A stretch of 64,000 nt of DNA from Calditrichota bacterium. Lineage in GTDB: Bacteria; Zhuqueibacterota; Zhuqueibacteria; Zhuqueibacterales; Geothermadaptataceae. The translations under genes were made by a program, and so were the position numbers. This document shows positions 37,901-46,630 of the stretch, in pieces. The first letter of the stretch is position 1. The number at the start of each line of letters is the position of its first letter. Under the pieces are notes generated by a model that made no database searches, was not told the origin of the DNA, and saw only the letters and a program-made list of their open reading frames with translations. The stretch is from positions 928,336-992,335 of the forward strand of contig QQUE01000002.1 in NCBI GenBank assembly GCA_008501765.1, given 5' to 3'.

Positions 37901-39003
37901 AAATTAAGGTGAAAGACAGTGGAATTGGTATCCGGTCAGACCGGCTTGCGAGCATATTTGAGCGCTTTTATCAGGTGAGCTCAGGCTCCACAAAGGAATA
38001 TCAAGGCACGGGAATCGGACTGGCCCTGACCAAAGAGCTGGTAGAATTGCACCACGGCGAGATTACTGTAGGCAGTGAAGTTGGAAAAGGAACGGAGGTT
38101 GTGGTTAAACTTCCGGTTGGGAAAGCTTATTTTGCTGAGGATGAAATGGCCAGTCCGTCGGTATCGAACCTTGGCAATTTATCCGATCTGTCACATCAAA
38201 TTGAGCATTCTTTTGAATCCGCGGAAGGTCCGAACCAATCAATAGAATTTTTCGATGATGATATACCAGTAATCCTGGTTGTCGACGATCATCTCGATGT
38301 ACGGAATTATATTCGCAGCCATCTTGAATCAAAATACCGCGTGGTTGATGCTAACAATGGCGAAGAAGGCGTCAAAAAAGCTGCGGAAATTATTCCGGAT
38401 ATGGTAATCAGCGACGTCATGATGCCCAAAATGGATGGCTACAAGCTCTGTGATATTCTAAAAATGAATGAGAAAACCTCCCACATCCCGGTTATATTGC
38501 TCACGGCAAAAGCCGGCGAGCAGGATAAAATTTCCGGACTGCAGACTGGCGCGGATGATTACTTGACTAAACCGTTTAACTCCAAAGAATTGCACGTGCG
38601 CGTGCATAATCTCATCGAAATGCGCCGAAAACTGCAGCATCGATTTTACAAAGACGGTCTGCTGCAACCTCGTGAAATTAACGTTACTTCCGTCGAAGAA
38701 GCCTTCCTGGCTCGCATGATGGATATTTTGGAAGAAAACTTGAGCGAGGAAGATTTTGGCGTTGAGAGCCTGAGCTCAGCCTTGCACATTGGCCGCCGGC
38801 AATTGCACCGTAAAATAAAAGCGATCACTGGCGAAACGCCCACGGATTTTATTCGATCTGTGCGGCTGCAAAGGGCGAAAAATTTGCTCGAACAAAAGTC
38901 CGGCACCGTCAGCGAAATATGTTTTCAAACGGGCTTTGGCAGCCTCTCTTATTTTTCAAAAGCTTTCAAAGACCAGTTTGGTCAACTCCCTTCAGAAGTA
39001 TAA
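34933..39003 (+). CDS. Hybrid two-component sensor kinase-AraC regulator
   Basis: 1356 residues in one chain. After a signal-like N-terminus (about 1-32) comes a periplasmic two-domain propeller made of reg_prop repeats (about 45-690), then a Y_Y_Y domain (NNSLRFEYAMASYDAAP, about 697-772) and a membrane helix (about 782-800). The cytoplasmic part has a HisKA with phosphoacceptor His843 in FANISHEFRTPL, a HATPase (NLLSNAFKF, DSGIGI, GTGIGLALTKEL), a receiver domain with Asp1161 in ISDVMMPKMDG, and an AraC-type helix-turn-helix (about 1250-1350). This design, usual in Bacteroidetes-type hybrids, senses a ligand outside and binds DNA directly. The ligand is unknown; the downstream secreted propeller gene is a possible target. 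Confidence 0.93.
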   Translation: MNKKLSIIARLQYLFFQLLIFIFTSTQMHGQAISQPAIGLPFLQNFSPKDYEFHPQNWAIVQNSQGIIFFANTAGLLEFDGVNWRQHELFKNLTIASLAIDDEGTIFVGGRGEFGYLQPDSIGQFAYVSLTKFLSDETIFSTMIWEICATSHGIYFRSGNNIFRWNGADLKSWETKTSYGYLAAVRDTVFVLEKGVGLQTLNGDSLQLIAGGEQFSNTTMYVILPFGVHSKVFLGTRTNGIYVYDGTGITRFKTAADGFFSENRLYHGVRLSSEESRWALATTRGGLVVLDSRGQIRQLLSKEHGLPDNKIHFVFEDRQKALWLSLNNGISRAEISSPFSIFDQRIGIDGTPHTVTRHNGKLFVGTNRGLFYADEMLDHSQIDSGKNFLPRFKPVAGIAEQVWSLHSSEDLLFVGAANGIFGVREKKAEFVAKLPVATYCFYQPTEKDVIYAGARNGLLVLQRDKKNWHMAGKIAGISEEIRTIAPDRNDASLWLGTPYQGLLQIQIVDKALLNPAVYKYSEKHGLPEGMAYVYSVDGQIKIGTYKGLYFFDHSKRLFFPDSTLGAFLADSRATINRLQQDQNGNIWVMAGTKKNRLNRGVRKNGGYTWSKTPFQRLIDVNFIMDIFPEKSGIVWLVGRDEKVYRLDSNFTSQSPEKFPAFVRRVSTVSTDSLIWGGSTNSVVDTPELDSVLPFKNNSLRFEYAMASYDAAPANQYQIMLEGYDDNFLPWTTETKKDYTGLPSGDYIFRVRGQNIYEQESSEGNIAFTILSPWYQSWWASLFYVILTVFSIVLIVKTRVRHLEKKTAQLENLIDERTAVIREQSEKLQELARMRSQFFANISHEFRTPLTLILGPLEDMLDRAKASSDKKNLGLMQRHARRVLQLINQLLDLSRLESGKLKLKASRGDLAAFIKGIVMSFASLAEQKKINLRYLLSEKDASELAQQTLFFDRDQIEKVFYNLLSNAFKFTFEGGTVQVEIVMSQGGNFVEIKVKDSGIGIRSDRLASIFERFYQVSSGSTKEYQGTGIGLALTKELVELHHGEITVGSEVGKGTEVVVKLPVGKAYFAEDEMASPSVSNLGNLSDLSHQIEHSFESAEGPNQSIEFFDDDIPVILVVDDHLDVRNYIRSHLESKYRVVDANNGEEGVKKAAEIIPDMVISDVMMPKMDGYKLCDILKMNEKTSHIPVILLTAKAGEQDKISGLQTGADDYLTKPFNSKELHVRVHNLIEMRRKLQHRFYKDGLLQPREINVTSVEEAFLARMMDILEENLSEEDFGVESLSSALHIGRRQLHRKIKAITGETPTDFIRSVRLQRAKNLLEQKSGTVSEICFQTGFGSLSYFSKAFKDQFGQLPSEV

Positions 39004-39229
39004 AGTTTTATCACCGGCACCCGTAAAAATGCGATAATTCCGGCCTATCAAAGCGAATATGTCCCCACAAAGTAAAAGAATGTCCCACCAGAAGAAGCAT
39101 GCGTTATCCCTATAGCCTATCTTGCCAGTGCGAATTATTATCATTTAAAATGATTGATATTAATTTATCGCATTGTGTTCGAAATTCACACAGTTCCAAT
39201 ATCAGTCTTAACACATTTCAAGGAGAATT

Positions 39230-41377
39230 ATGATGAGAAAGCTACAGCAATTCTTTTTCGGCACGCTAACAGTTGCACTTCTTTTTACTAATCTGGTGCA
39301 GGCGCAATCAAACCGTTGGGAACCGACTAACGGCCCGTTTGGTGGTGTTGCTCAGGCCATGACCATTACTTCCACCGGCGATATTTTTATTGGCAGCCGG
39401 TCCGGTATTTTTAAGTCGACCGACAATGGAGAAACCTGGGTGAAAAAAAATAATGGTATGAATTCGAGTTTTATAACCAGCCTGGTCGTGAACTCCGCGG
39501 ATATACTATTTGCAGGAACCACAAATATCGGGATTTACAGATCCGAAGACGGAGGGGAGAGTTGGCAAACAATCAATTCCGGCTTGACGCGTGTTAATGT
39601 ACAGTCCATAGATATTAATGCGAATGATGCGTTATTCATTGGCATCGATGGCGACGGGGTTCATTATTCTGAAGATAATGGGGATACCTGGACTGCCAAA
39701 AATAATGGTTTGGCAGATTTGAGAGTATTTGCCGTTGCAGAAAATTCAAATGGTGATATCTATGCGGGCACTATCGCAACCGGTATTTATCGCCTGGCGG
39801 CAACTGATACAGCCTGGGTTGCGCTCTCCTCTGGATTGTCAAATTTAAGATGCGATTCTTTCGAGACAAACGCTGATGGAGAAGTTTTCGCTGGTATGGG
39901 AAGAGGGGTTTATAAGTTGGCGGATGATGATACCACCTGGATTGAGCACAAGAATAATGCGAATAATCTTGGATTTGTGACCTCTCTGTATTTCAGTGCG
40001 AGCAACGAATTGTTCGCATCATCTCTCGCTGGCCTGCACCGTTTTGATGCACAAACCGGAGATTGGGTCCCACTGAATAATGGTGTGACTAATTTAAGAA
40101 CATGGGCTATTTTGCAAAATTCAGCAGGAGAATTATTCGCAACCTCGGATGCTGGTTTCCTGTATTCCGAGGACAACGGTGAAAACTGGTTGACTCGCGT
40201 TAATGGTTTTAAAACGGCGCGAATAAGTGGGATTGTTGATTGCCCGGATGGCAGCATACTGGCGAGTACAGAAAATAATGGTATTTTTCGTTCCTCTGAT
40301 GCAGGTACAAATTGGGAACCTGCCAATAATGGCCTGTCTGCATTGGCAGTTCGAAAAATGGTTATGGATTCCAGTGGGACAATATTTGTCGGTGTTTCCG
40401 GATCATCAGGAGTATTCCGGTCGGATGACAATGGAAATTCCTGGGTAAATGTCAAAAAAGGTTTGGCCAGTTCGTCAATTATGGCCCTCATAGTTTCAAA
40501 TGGGGCAGTTTATGCGGCGCCGTCAAATTTGGGTGTCTTTCATTCAAATGATAATGGTGACAACTGGCTCGCCCTGCCTGACAGCGGTTTGACAAACAAA
40601 AGCATCCGGGCTTTGGCAGTAAACTCGGATGGGGTGCTGTTTGCTGGAACCTGGAATGGAGGAATATTTAAAATTACTGTGAATGATACTGTTTGGACTG
40701 AGGTTAATAACGGCTTAACAAAATTATTGGTCACTGCACTCGTAATTAATGAGAAAGGTTTTATTTTTGCCGGAACTTCGGGTGGTGGCGTTTTTCGTTC
40801 GTCGGATAATGGTGAAAACTGGGTAGATATTAATGAAGGTTTTATCTCCAAATCGGTTCTCACATTGGCGATTTCTCCTTTCGGGCAGGTTTTTGGAGGG
40901 ACAGCCGGTGGTGGCGTAATTTTTACCGCAAACGATGGGGACAATTGGACAGAGTTGAAAGATGGACTCGGAAATATGACTATTAACGCGTTAACAGTCA
41001 CCCCAACCGGTCAAATTTATGCTGGTACAGCCGGTGATGGTGTTTTTCGTAGTACTGAAATGATTACTTCAGTTCAAAAAATGACTGAAAATATTCCATC
41101 TGATGTTGTCTTGCATCAGAATTTTCCGAATCCGTTCAATCCTGAAACCACCATTAGTTTCACAATGAATAATCCAGTAGAAGTTAGCTTGAAAATTTTT
41201 GATATCCGTGGTAGAGAAATCCGATCGTTGTTACAATCCAAGCAACCTGCGGGACACAATTCCGTTGTCTGGGACGGTCGGGACTCAACCGGGCGGAAGG
41301 TTGTCAGCGGCCATTATGTTTATCAGATTAAATCGGCGGGAAATAGAATTTCCCGGAAAATGCTGCTGCTGAAATAA
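39230..41377 (+). CDS. Secreted Asp-box (BNR) propeller protein with C-terminal sorting domain
   Basis: 715 residues. A signal peptide (ending VQAQ, about 24) is followed by many Asp-box-type repeats with S-x-D-x-G-x-x-W cores (STDNGETW, SEDGGESW, SEDNGDTW, SDDNGNSW, SSDNGENW), which build one or two beta-propellers (about 25-620). The end, LHQNFPNPFNPETTISF through GHYVYQIKSAG and MLLLK, is the FlgD-like Ig module used for type IX-style secretion or surface fixation. The ligand or enzyme activity is unknown; no catalytic sialidase residues are evident. AAGGAGAATT precedes two adjacent ATGs. It follows the hybrid sensor gene by 226 bp. Confidence 0.82.
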   Translation: MMRKLQQFFFGTLTVALLFTNLVQAQSNRWEPTNGPFGGVAQAMTITSTGDIFIGSRSGIFKSTDNGETWVKKNNGMNSSFITSLVVNSADILFAGTTNIGIYRSEDGGESWQTINSGLTRVNVQSIDINANDALFIGIDGDGVHYSEDNGDTWTAKNNGLADLRVFAVAENSNGDIYAGTIATGIYRLAATDTAWVALSSGLSNLRCDSFETNADGEVFAGMGRGVYKLADDDTTWIEHKNNANNLGFVTSLYFSASNELFASSLAGLHRFDAQTGDWVPLNNGVTNLRTWAILQNSAGELFATSDAGFLYSEDNGENWLTRVNGFKTARISGIVDCPDGSILASTENNGIFRSSDAGTNWEPANNGLSALAVRKMVMDSSGTIFVGVSGSSGVFRSDDNGNSWVNVKKGLASSSIMALIVSNGAVYAAPSNLGVFHSNDNGDNWLALPDSGLTNKSIRALAVNSDGVLFAGTWNGGIFKITVNDTVWTEVNNGLTKLLVTALVINEKGFIFAGTSGGGVFRSSDNGENWVDINEGFISKSVLTLAISPFGQVFGGTAGGGVIFTANDGDNWTELKDGLGNMTINALTVTPTGQIYAGTAGDGVFRSTEMITSVQKMTENIPSDVVLHQNFPNPFNPETTISFTMNNPVEVSLKIFDIRGREIRSLLQSKQPAGHNSVVWDGRDSTGRKVVSGHYVYQIKSAGNRISRKMLLLK

Positions 41378-41419
41378 GGAAAATTTTCCGGATTCCATCC
41401 CGAAAATAGTCCATATTTC

Positions 41420-41477
41420 GTATTATGAAATCATTCCGACTACAACATATTGTTACGACGGAAAGATTTCATAATAC
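41420..41477. repeat. 58-nt A/T-rich palindromic hairpin
   Basis: GTATTATGAAATC (41420-41432) and GATTTCATAATAC (41465-41477) are perfect 13-bp complements. The interior keeps partial symmetry (CCG/CGG, ACA/TGT). It lies 43 bp after the stop of the propeller gene and 52 bp before the candidate structured RNA. Its low G+C and lack of a U-run argue against a simple terminator. Confidence 0.7.
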
Positions 41478-41529
41478 AATACAAATAGCTCTGAGTAATT
41501 ACTGCTGTTCTTTCACCAGAACGGCTCAA

Positions 41530-41668
41530 ATTAATCCCCCAAACGGAGGTTCCCGGGTAGCAGGTGTTTTTTACCTGCGTATCGAGTGGCCGGAATACTC
41601 GCCACGTACAGGCCCATCCATACGCCCGGAAAGGCACCGGTCTACTCGGGAACCTGGGTGAGTTTAAT
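41530..41668 (+). ncRNA. Candidate structured RNA (multi-helix junction, unknown class)
   Basis: Helix P1 pairs AGGTTCCCGGGTAG (41547-41560) with CTACTCGGGAACCT (41642-41655): 14 bp, with one G-U pair when read as plus-strand RNA and a mismatch when read as minus-strand RNA, which favours the plus strand. Outer pairs ATTAA/TTAAT and CCC/GGG extend it. Inside are P2 (CAGGT/ACCTG, 41561-41577), P3 (CGTAT/ATACG, 41578-41582 with 41620-41624) enclosing CGAGT/ACTCG or alternatively GTGGC/GCCAC, and P4 (CCGG/CCGG, 41626-41640). It is markedly more G+C-rich than its surroundings and has no coding frame. It does not match tmRNA, SRP RNA, RNase P, 6S or a riboswitch class I know. It could be a small RNA, a 5' leader of the cupin gene, or an end of a lost mobile element. 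Confidence 0.45.
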
Positions 41669-41775
41669 GTCCGCAGGATTTGTGTTTTAATAATCACCGA
41701 AACAACTCTGTGTCACTCATCTCGTTTTTTCAACAGAGCGAAATAAATCAGTCTGGTACACGATAATAAGTCGGC

Positions 41776-41814
41776 CTGCAATTATAAAAAACGGGTCGGC
41801 ATTTTAAATTGCAG
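41776..41814. repeat. 8-bp inverted repeat upstream of cupin gene
   Basis: CTGCAATT (41776-41783) and AATTGCAG (41807-41814) are perfect complements, 104 bp upstream of the cupin start. It may be a leader hairpin or an operator. Confidence 0.4.
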
Positions 41815-41917
41815 AAAATTTAGTGAATAATTTCATGGAAATTTGAATGAAAGAATTATCTTTTCTGTGAATTCGAAATAACTCTGTTGTTAGCCTACTA
41901 TTTTCAGGAGCTTTGGC

Positions 41918-42280
41918 GTGGGAAAAAAAATTAATTTTAATGAAAAATTTTCTATGTTTTCAGAATACTGGGCACCGCGAGTCATCGCAGAAATGAATGA
42001 TTATCAGTTCAAACTCGTTAAAATTAGCGGAGAATTTATCTGGCATGACCATAAGAAAACCGACGAGGTGTTTATCGTAATTGAGGGAAAAATGGGCATA
42101 GAATTCCGGGACCGAAAAGTTGAATTATCAGCAGGTGAAATGTTTGTGGTACCCAGGGGTGTTGAACACAAACCTTACGCCGCTGAAGAATGTAAAGTAC
42201 TGTTGGTGGAACCAAAAGGTATTAAAAATACCGGTGATTCGGAGGGAAACTTGACTGCAGAAAACGATGTCTGGATTTAA
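41918..42280 (+). CDS. Cupin-domain protein
   Basis: 120 residues, a single small beta-barrel cupin. The metal-binding motif 1 reads [22 protein letters not shown] (His-x-His-...-Glu) and motif 2 PRGVEHKP (His), as in small phosphomannose-isomerase-like cupins. It may bind a metal and a small ligand. The start codon is GTG with AGGAGC 7 nt upstream. It is 250 bp downstream of the candidate structured RNA, with which it could share a transcript. It converges with rsgA. Confidence 0.8.
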   Translation: MGKKINFNEKFSMFSEYWAPRVIAEMNDYQFKLVKISGEFIWHDHKKTDEVFIVIEGKMGIEFRDRKVELSAGEMFVVPRGVEHKPYAAEECKVLLVEPKGIKNTGDSEGNLTAENDVWI

Positions 42281-42320
42281 ATGAAACTGGTTCGTCCTCT
42301 TGAAAGATAACGGCGATCAA

Positions 42321-43391
42321 TTATTTCCCTTTCACTTTTTTCATGTTTTTTATTGCCCGGTGCAGGATTTTATCCTGCCTTTTTGCTTCAAGTCGTGCGT
42401 GAAGTTCTTGCTTCCCTTTTAATTGCTGTAATTCTTCCTGCATTTTTTGAAAATTTTGAAATCGTCCACTACCTATATCCCCATTTTCAACGGCATTGCG
42501 AACAGCACAGCCGGGCTCCTGACGATGTTGGCAGTTGCGGAAACGGCAGTTTTTTGCATATTCTGTGACATCCTCAAAGGCTTCGGCAACGCCCTGATCC
42601 GCATCCCAGAGCTGAATTTCACGCATGCCAGGAGTATCGATGAGCAAGCCGCCATCGGGCAGAATTATGAGTTCCCGTTGCGTAGTTGTGTGCATACCTT
42701 TATCCATTGACGGACGTAATTCATTGACACGCTGCCTGTCAGTTCCAATAATTTTGTTGATAATCGTCGATTTTCCCACACCGGATGAACCGATGAGCGC
42801 ACAGGTTTTATGGCCTTCAAAATAGGGCTGCAACTGTTCCAGACCCTCTTTGTTGAGCGCACTCATCAAATGCACCGGTACACCGAAAGCAATCTCCTCG
42901 GTTTCCGCAAGAAACGAGTCCGTATCTGTGCATAAATCAGCTTTGTTTAAAATAATAACCGGCGAAGAACCGCTGTCCCACGCCACGGTAAGATAGCGCT
43001 CGAGACGACGCATATTAAAATCTGTATTGAGCGAGGTTACGATAAAAAGATAGTCTACATTGGCCGCGATTACCTGCTCCTGTGTATTCTGACCGGCTAC
43101 TTTTCGGGAAATTTTGCTGGTGCGTGGCAATATTTGCTGCACGATGCCCTTGCGTTCTTTTTCCATGTAACGAAACGCGATCCAGTCGCCGACCGCAGGA
43201 AATTCTTCCTGTGATTTGGCTTGGTGGCGAAATTTACCCGATATTTCGCAGTTTATTTCCCCGAATTCACAATAAACTTCGATGTATTGTTTGTGCTCAA
43301 CCGAGACTTTACCGGCAAAACAACCACTTTCTTTAAATGGTTGAAAACTGGCTGCAAAAAAATCATTCCATCCGAGATTGATGATATTCAT
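42321..43391 (-). CDS. rsgA: Ribosome small subunit-dependent GTPase A
   Basis: 356 residues. It is a circularly permuted GTPase that helps 30S maturation. The order is G4 (VIILNKADL) before G1 (GSSGVGKSTI) and G3 (DTPGM), as expected for RsgA/YjeQ. An N-terminal OB-like part (GDWIAFRYM) is present. The C-terminal zinc-finger site is seen as CRFRNCQHRQEPGC (Cys/His ligands), followed by a helical end. It starts 15 bp after the RND permease stop and so is probably the last gene of that operon. Confidence 0.95.
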   Translation of the reverse strand: MNIINLGWNDFFAASFQPFKESGCFAGKVSVEHKQYIEVYCEFGEINCEISGKFRHQAKSQEEFPAVGDWIAFRYMEKERKGIVQQILPRTSKISRKVAGQNTQEQVIAANVDYLFIVTSLNTDFNMRRLERYLTVAWDSGSSPVIILNKADLCTDTDSFLAETEEIAFGVPVHLMSALNKEGLEQLQPYFEGHKTCALIGSSGVGKSTIINKIIGTDRQRVNELRPSMDKGMHTTTQRELIILPDGGLLIDTPGMREIQLWDADQGVAEAFEDVTEYAKNCRFRNCQHRQEPGCAVRNAVENGDIGSGRFQNFQKMQEELQQLKGKQELHARLEAKRQDKILHRAIKNMKKVKGK

Positions 43392-43406
43392 TGCTTTTCT
43401 TCAAAC

Positions 43407-46400
43407 TTAATTTGTCAATAATTTTTGTACTGAGTTTTTACTGGTGCTTATAAGTTTTCTGGCTAATATTTTGTGATCTTCAAGAATATAATAAAGTGTT
43501 GGCACGATGACCATAGTGATAAATGTACCAAAGACTACACCAAATCCAAGAGAAACAGCCATTGGAATCAGAAACTGCGCTTGCACCGATCTTTCCAGCA
43601 GGAGAGGTGTTAATCCGAGAAATGTCGTCAGCGAAGTCAGCAATATTGGTCGAAATCGAGAAACACCTGCTTCGCGAATAGCCTCGGAAATGGGCATTCC
43701 TTTTTCACGGGCGCGGTTGATGAAATCAACCATAATCAGACTGTCGTTTACAACCACACCTGTGAGGGCAACGATCCCAAACGCCGAAAGAATCGTTAAA
43801 TCCATTCCCATTATGACATGCCCCCAAACAGCGCCAACGATCCCGAAAGGAATAGCACTCATTACGATGAACGGTTGCAGGTATGAGCGAAATGGAATGG
43901 CCAATAGACTATAAATCATGATCAGTGCAATCAAAAATCCGCGCATTAAACCGGCAATGGTCTGTCGTTGTTGCCGTTGTTCTCCCTCGAAAGTATAGGA
44001 AACAGTTTGGTGATTTGCCACAAGTTTTGGTAAATAGTTATCACGTAAATCCGCGATGATTTCGTTGGGAACGGCTACTTTTAAATCAACATCTGCTGTG
44101 ACTGAAATTGTCCGTTGGCGGTCTGTTCGGTTAATTGCTGCGTATCCTCTGTCGAGGCTGGCTACCGCTGCAGTGGAAAAGGGAATTTCCCCGCCGTTGG
44201 GTGTACGAATTCGCATGTTTTCAAGGTCTCCGAGTGACTGGCGTTCGGTTGCGGGATAGCGCACCATGACGCGAATATCATCCCGTCCACGCTGAATGCG
44301 CTGTGCCTCGGCGCCATAAAAAGCTTGCCTGACCTGGTTGCCGAGGTCAAATAGTGATAAACCAAGATTTTCGGCGGCAGGTGTGATTTGGAGCGCAATT
44401 TCCTGTTTGCCGGCACGATAGGAATCGGAAATATCGAATACGCCATTGTATTGCTGCAACTTCGACTTCAGCTTATCTGCAGCAATTGTTAACTCATCAT
44501 AATTGACGCCGGATAATTGCACATTTACAGGCTCACCTGACCGCATCAGTGTTGCCGTGAAAGTGAGCTCGACTGCGTCTGGAATTGGGCCGTTGAGCTC
44601 GCGCCATCGGTTGGCTATTTCGGGGCTGGAGAGTTGACGCGTTTCCGACGGCGCCAATTCAATATTTACCTCGCCGAGGTGGGCCTCAGAAAAAGAGGCG
44701 TCAAGTGCGCCTCCGTGCCGGCTGCTGCGAACCCGAAAGGGTTGCTGACCAACGGAGGCGAGAATATGGTTAAAAATTGGTGGCCCATCGATGCCGTTTT
44801 CCTGCTCGATATCTTTTCGTAATTGCAGCGCAGATTGCTCAAGTTTTTGAATGGCTTCGGCCGTGACTTCCGCTGCTGTTCCCTGCGGCATGGTGAGCAG
44901 GGCGACGACGTTATCGGCATCGACCGTGGGAAAAAAGATGAATTTAACCCAACCACCGGCAATGAGACCAAATGTTAAAATCAACGTTCCAACACCGACA
45001 GCGAGCGTTGTATAACGAAATTCCAGTGCCCACTTCAAAGTTGGTTTATATGTAGAATGAATGAACAATTGCAGTCGATCTGAAATGAAACTTTGAAACC
45101 GGGTCCAAAGACCGGTAGATTTTCCTGCCTGATTAAAATTGGAATGTCCCAAATGCGACGGCAAAATAAATAAGGCTTCCACCAGAGAAAATATCAGTGT
45201 CGAAATTACGATAACCGGAATTACGCCCATGACTTTGCCCATCGTGCCTTCGACATTTAAAAGTGGCCAAAAAGCAGCGACAGTGGTCAGAATGGCAAAC
45301 GTCACCGGAATGCTTACTTCTTTTGTTCCCTCGATAGCCGCCGTAAGCGGAGTGGCTCCTTTTTCGAGGTGGGAGTAAACGTTTTCTCCCACAACAATAG
45401 CATCGTCAACCACGATTCCAAGTACAACAATAAAGGCAAATAGCGAGATTAAGTTGATGGATACATCAAAAACCGGCATCAACCAGAAGGCGCCAAAAAA
45501 TGAAATTACCAAACCAACTGCGACCCAGAGCGCCAATCTCAGGCGCAGAAATAAAGCCAGGGAAATAAACACCAAAAGCAATCCCACTCTGCCGTTGCGA
45601 ATAAGCAAATCGAGACGGCTTTTCAGGATTTTTGTATCATCCTGCCAGGTTGTTAACGCAATGCCTTCCGGGACGCTGTTCCGGGCTTCTATGAGATAGT
45701 CCTGTACAGCACCGGCCACTTCGAGGGCGCTTTCTTCTCCGACACGATAAACCTGCAAAATAGATGTCGGTTTGCCGTTAAAGCGGGCTGATTGATCGGT
45801 ATCGGCAAAACCATCGATAACTGTGGCGACTTCGCCGAGATACAGCCGGGTGCCATCAGGGGCTGTGCGTAGCAAAATATTGTCGAATTCAATTCCACGA
45901 TAGGCCTGGCCTTTTGTGCGGATGAGAATTTCTCCGGCACCGGTTTTAACAGATCCGCCGGGTAAATCGAGTGACGAACGGCGAACAGCGCGCACAACCT
46001 CATCGAAAGTGAGGCCGTACCGCCTTAAATCGACCTCTGAAACTTCGATTGAAATTTCATATGGCCGAACATTGGCCAGCTCAACCTGAGTGATTTCCGG
46101 CCGCGCCAATAATTCATTGCGCATTCTTTCACCAATCGCTTTCAACGACCGTTCGTCCGTATCGCCGGAAATGGCTATATTGATTACCTGATTTCGAACG
46201 ATGAACTCTTTTATTACCGGTTTTTCCGTTTCAAGTGGGAAAGTTTCGATGCCGTCGACCCGCATTTTAATTTCATCGAGCACTTTCTGAACATCGTAGC
46301 CATGTTCCACTTCCGCTGTCACGGTACCGATGTTTTCCGATGCCTGTGCTCGAATTCGCTCGATGCCTTCGATATCCTGAATGGCCTCCTCAATTTTGAC

Positions 46401-46595
46401 GCAAACCCCTTCCTCAACTTCGGTCGGAGCTGCTCCGCGATAAACGACACTCACGGTCACGGTATCGGTCGCGAGTTCCGGGAAAACTTCTTTTTTGACT
46501 CCGCGAATCGAAAGAAAACCGGCAATAATTATGAAAAGCATCATTAAATTTGCCGTGACGGAATTTTTAGCAAACCACTCTATGGCGCGGTACAT
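43407..46595 (-). CDS. RND efflux permease (HAE1/AcrB-like)
   Basis: 1062 residues, a full-length inner-membrane proton-driven exporter. Twelve membrane helices and two large periplasmic loops are expected and seen. In TM4 the proton-relay pair is LGIVVDDAIVVGENVY. Conserved blocks include GVKKEVFPEL near the N-terminus and GVVVNDSLIMVDFINRAREKG in TM10, and LGFGVVFGTFITMVIVPTLYY near the end. The substrate class (drugs, metals, lipids) cannot be deduced; sequence style is closest to AcrB/MexF-type rather than CusA-type metal pumps. AGGAGATAAA precedes the ATG. It lies between the MFP gene (35 bp upstream) and rsgA. Confidence 0.93.
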   Translation of the reverse strand: MYRAIEWFAKNSVTANLMMLFIIIAGFLSIRGVKKEVFPELATDTVTVSVVYRGAAPTEVEEGVCVKIEEAIQDIEGIERIRAQASENIGTVTAEVEHGYDVQKVLDEIKMRVDGIETFPLETEKPVIKEFIVRNQVINIAISGDTDERSLKAIGERMRNELLARPEITQVELANVRPYEISIEVSEVDLRRYGLTFDEVVRAVRRSSLDLPGGSVKTGAGEILIRTKGQAYRGIEFDNILLRTAPDGTRLYLGEVATVIDGFADTDQSARFNGKPTSILQVYRVGEESALEVAGAVQDYLIEARNSVPEGIALTTWQDDTKILKSRLDLLIRNGRVGLLLVFISLALFLRLRLALWVAVGLVISFFGAFWLMPVFDVSINLISLFAFIVVLGIVVDDAIVVGENVYSHLEKGATPLTAAIEGTKEVSIPVTFAILTTVAAFWPLLNVEGTMGKVMGVIPVIVISTLIFSLVEALFILPSHLGHSNFNQAGKSTGLWTRFQSFISDRLQLFIHSTYKPTLKWALEFRYTTLAVGVGTLILTFGLIAGGWVKFIFFPTVDADNVVALLTMPQGTAAEVTAEAIQKLEQSALQLRKDIEQENGIDGPPIFNHILASVGQQPFRVRSSRHGGALDASFSEAHLGEVNIELAPSETRQLSSPEIANRWRELNGPIPDAVELTFTATLMRSGEPVNVQLSGVNYDELTIAADKLKSKLQQYNGVFDISDSYRAGKQEIALQITPAAENLGLSLFDLGNQVRQAFYGAEAQRIQRGRDDIRVMVRYPATERQSLGDLENMRIRTPNGGEIPFSTAAVASLDRGYAAINRTDRQRTISVTADVDLKVAVPNEIIADLRDNYLPKLVANHQTVSYTFEGEQRQQRQTIAGLMRGFLIALIMIYSLLAIPFRSYLQPFIVMSAIPFGIVGAVWGHVIMGMDLTILSAFGIVALTGVVVNDSLIMVDFINRAREKGMPISEAIREAGVSRFRPILLTSLTTFLGLTPLLLERSVQAQFLIPMAVSLGFGVVFGTFITMVIVPTLYYILEDHKILARKLISTSKNSVQKLLTN

Positions 46596-46630
46596 TTTAT
46601 CTCCTGGTAATATTTAAAAAAGCGAAAATC

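Noticed and set aside
41530-41668. SRP RNA, 6S RNA or cobalamin riboswitch
   Set aside because: The SRP core (GGAAGGAAGCAGCC-like), a B12 box and an end-to-end 6S rod with a central bubble are all missing; only short chance similarities such as CCCGGAAAGGC were seen.
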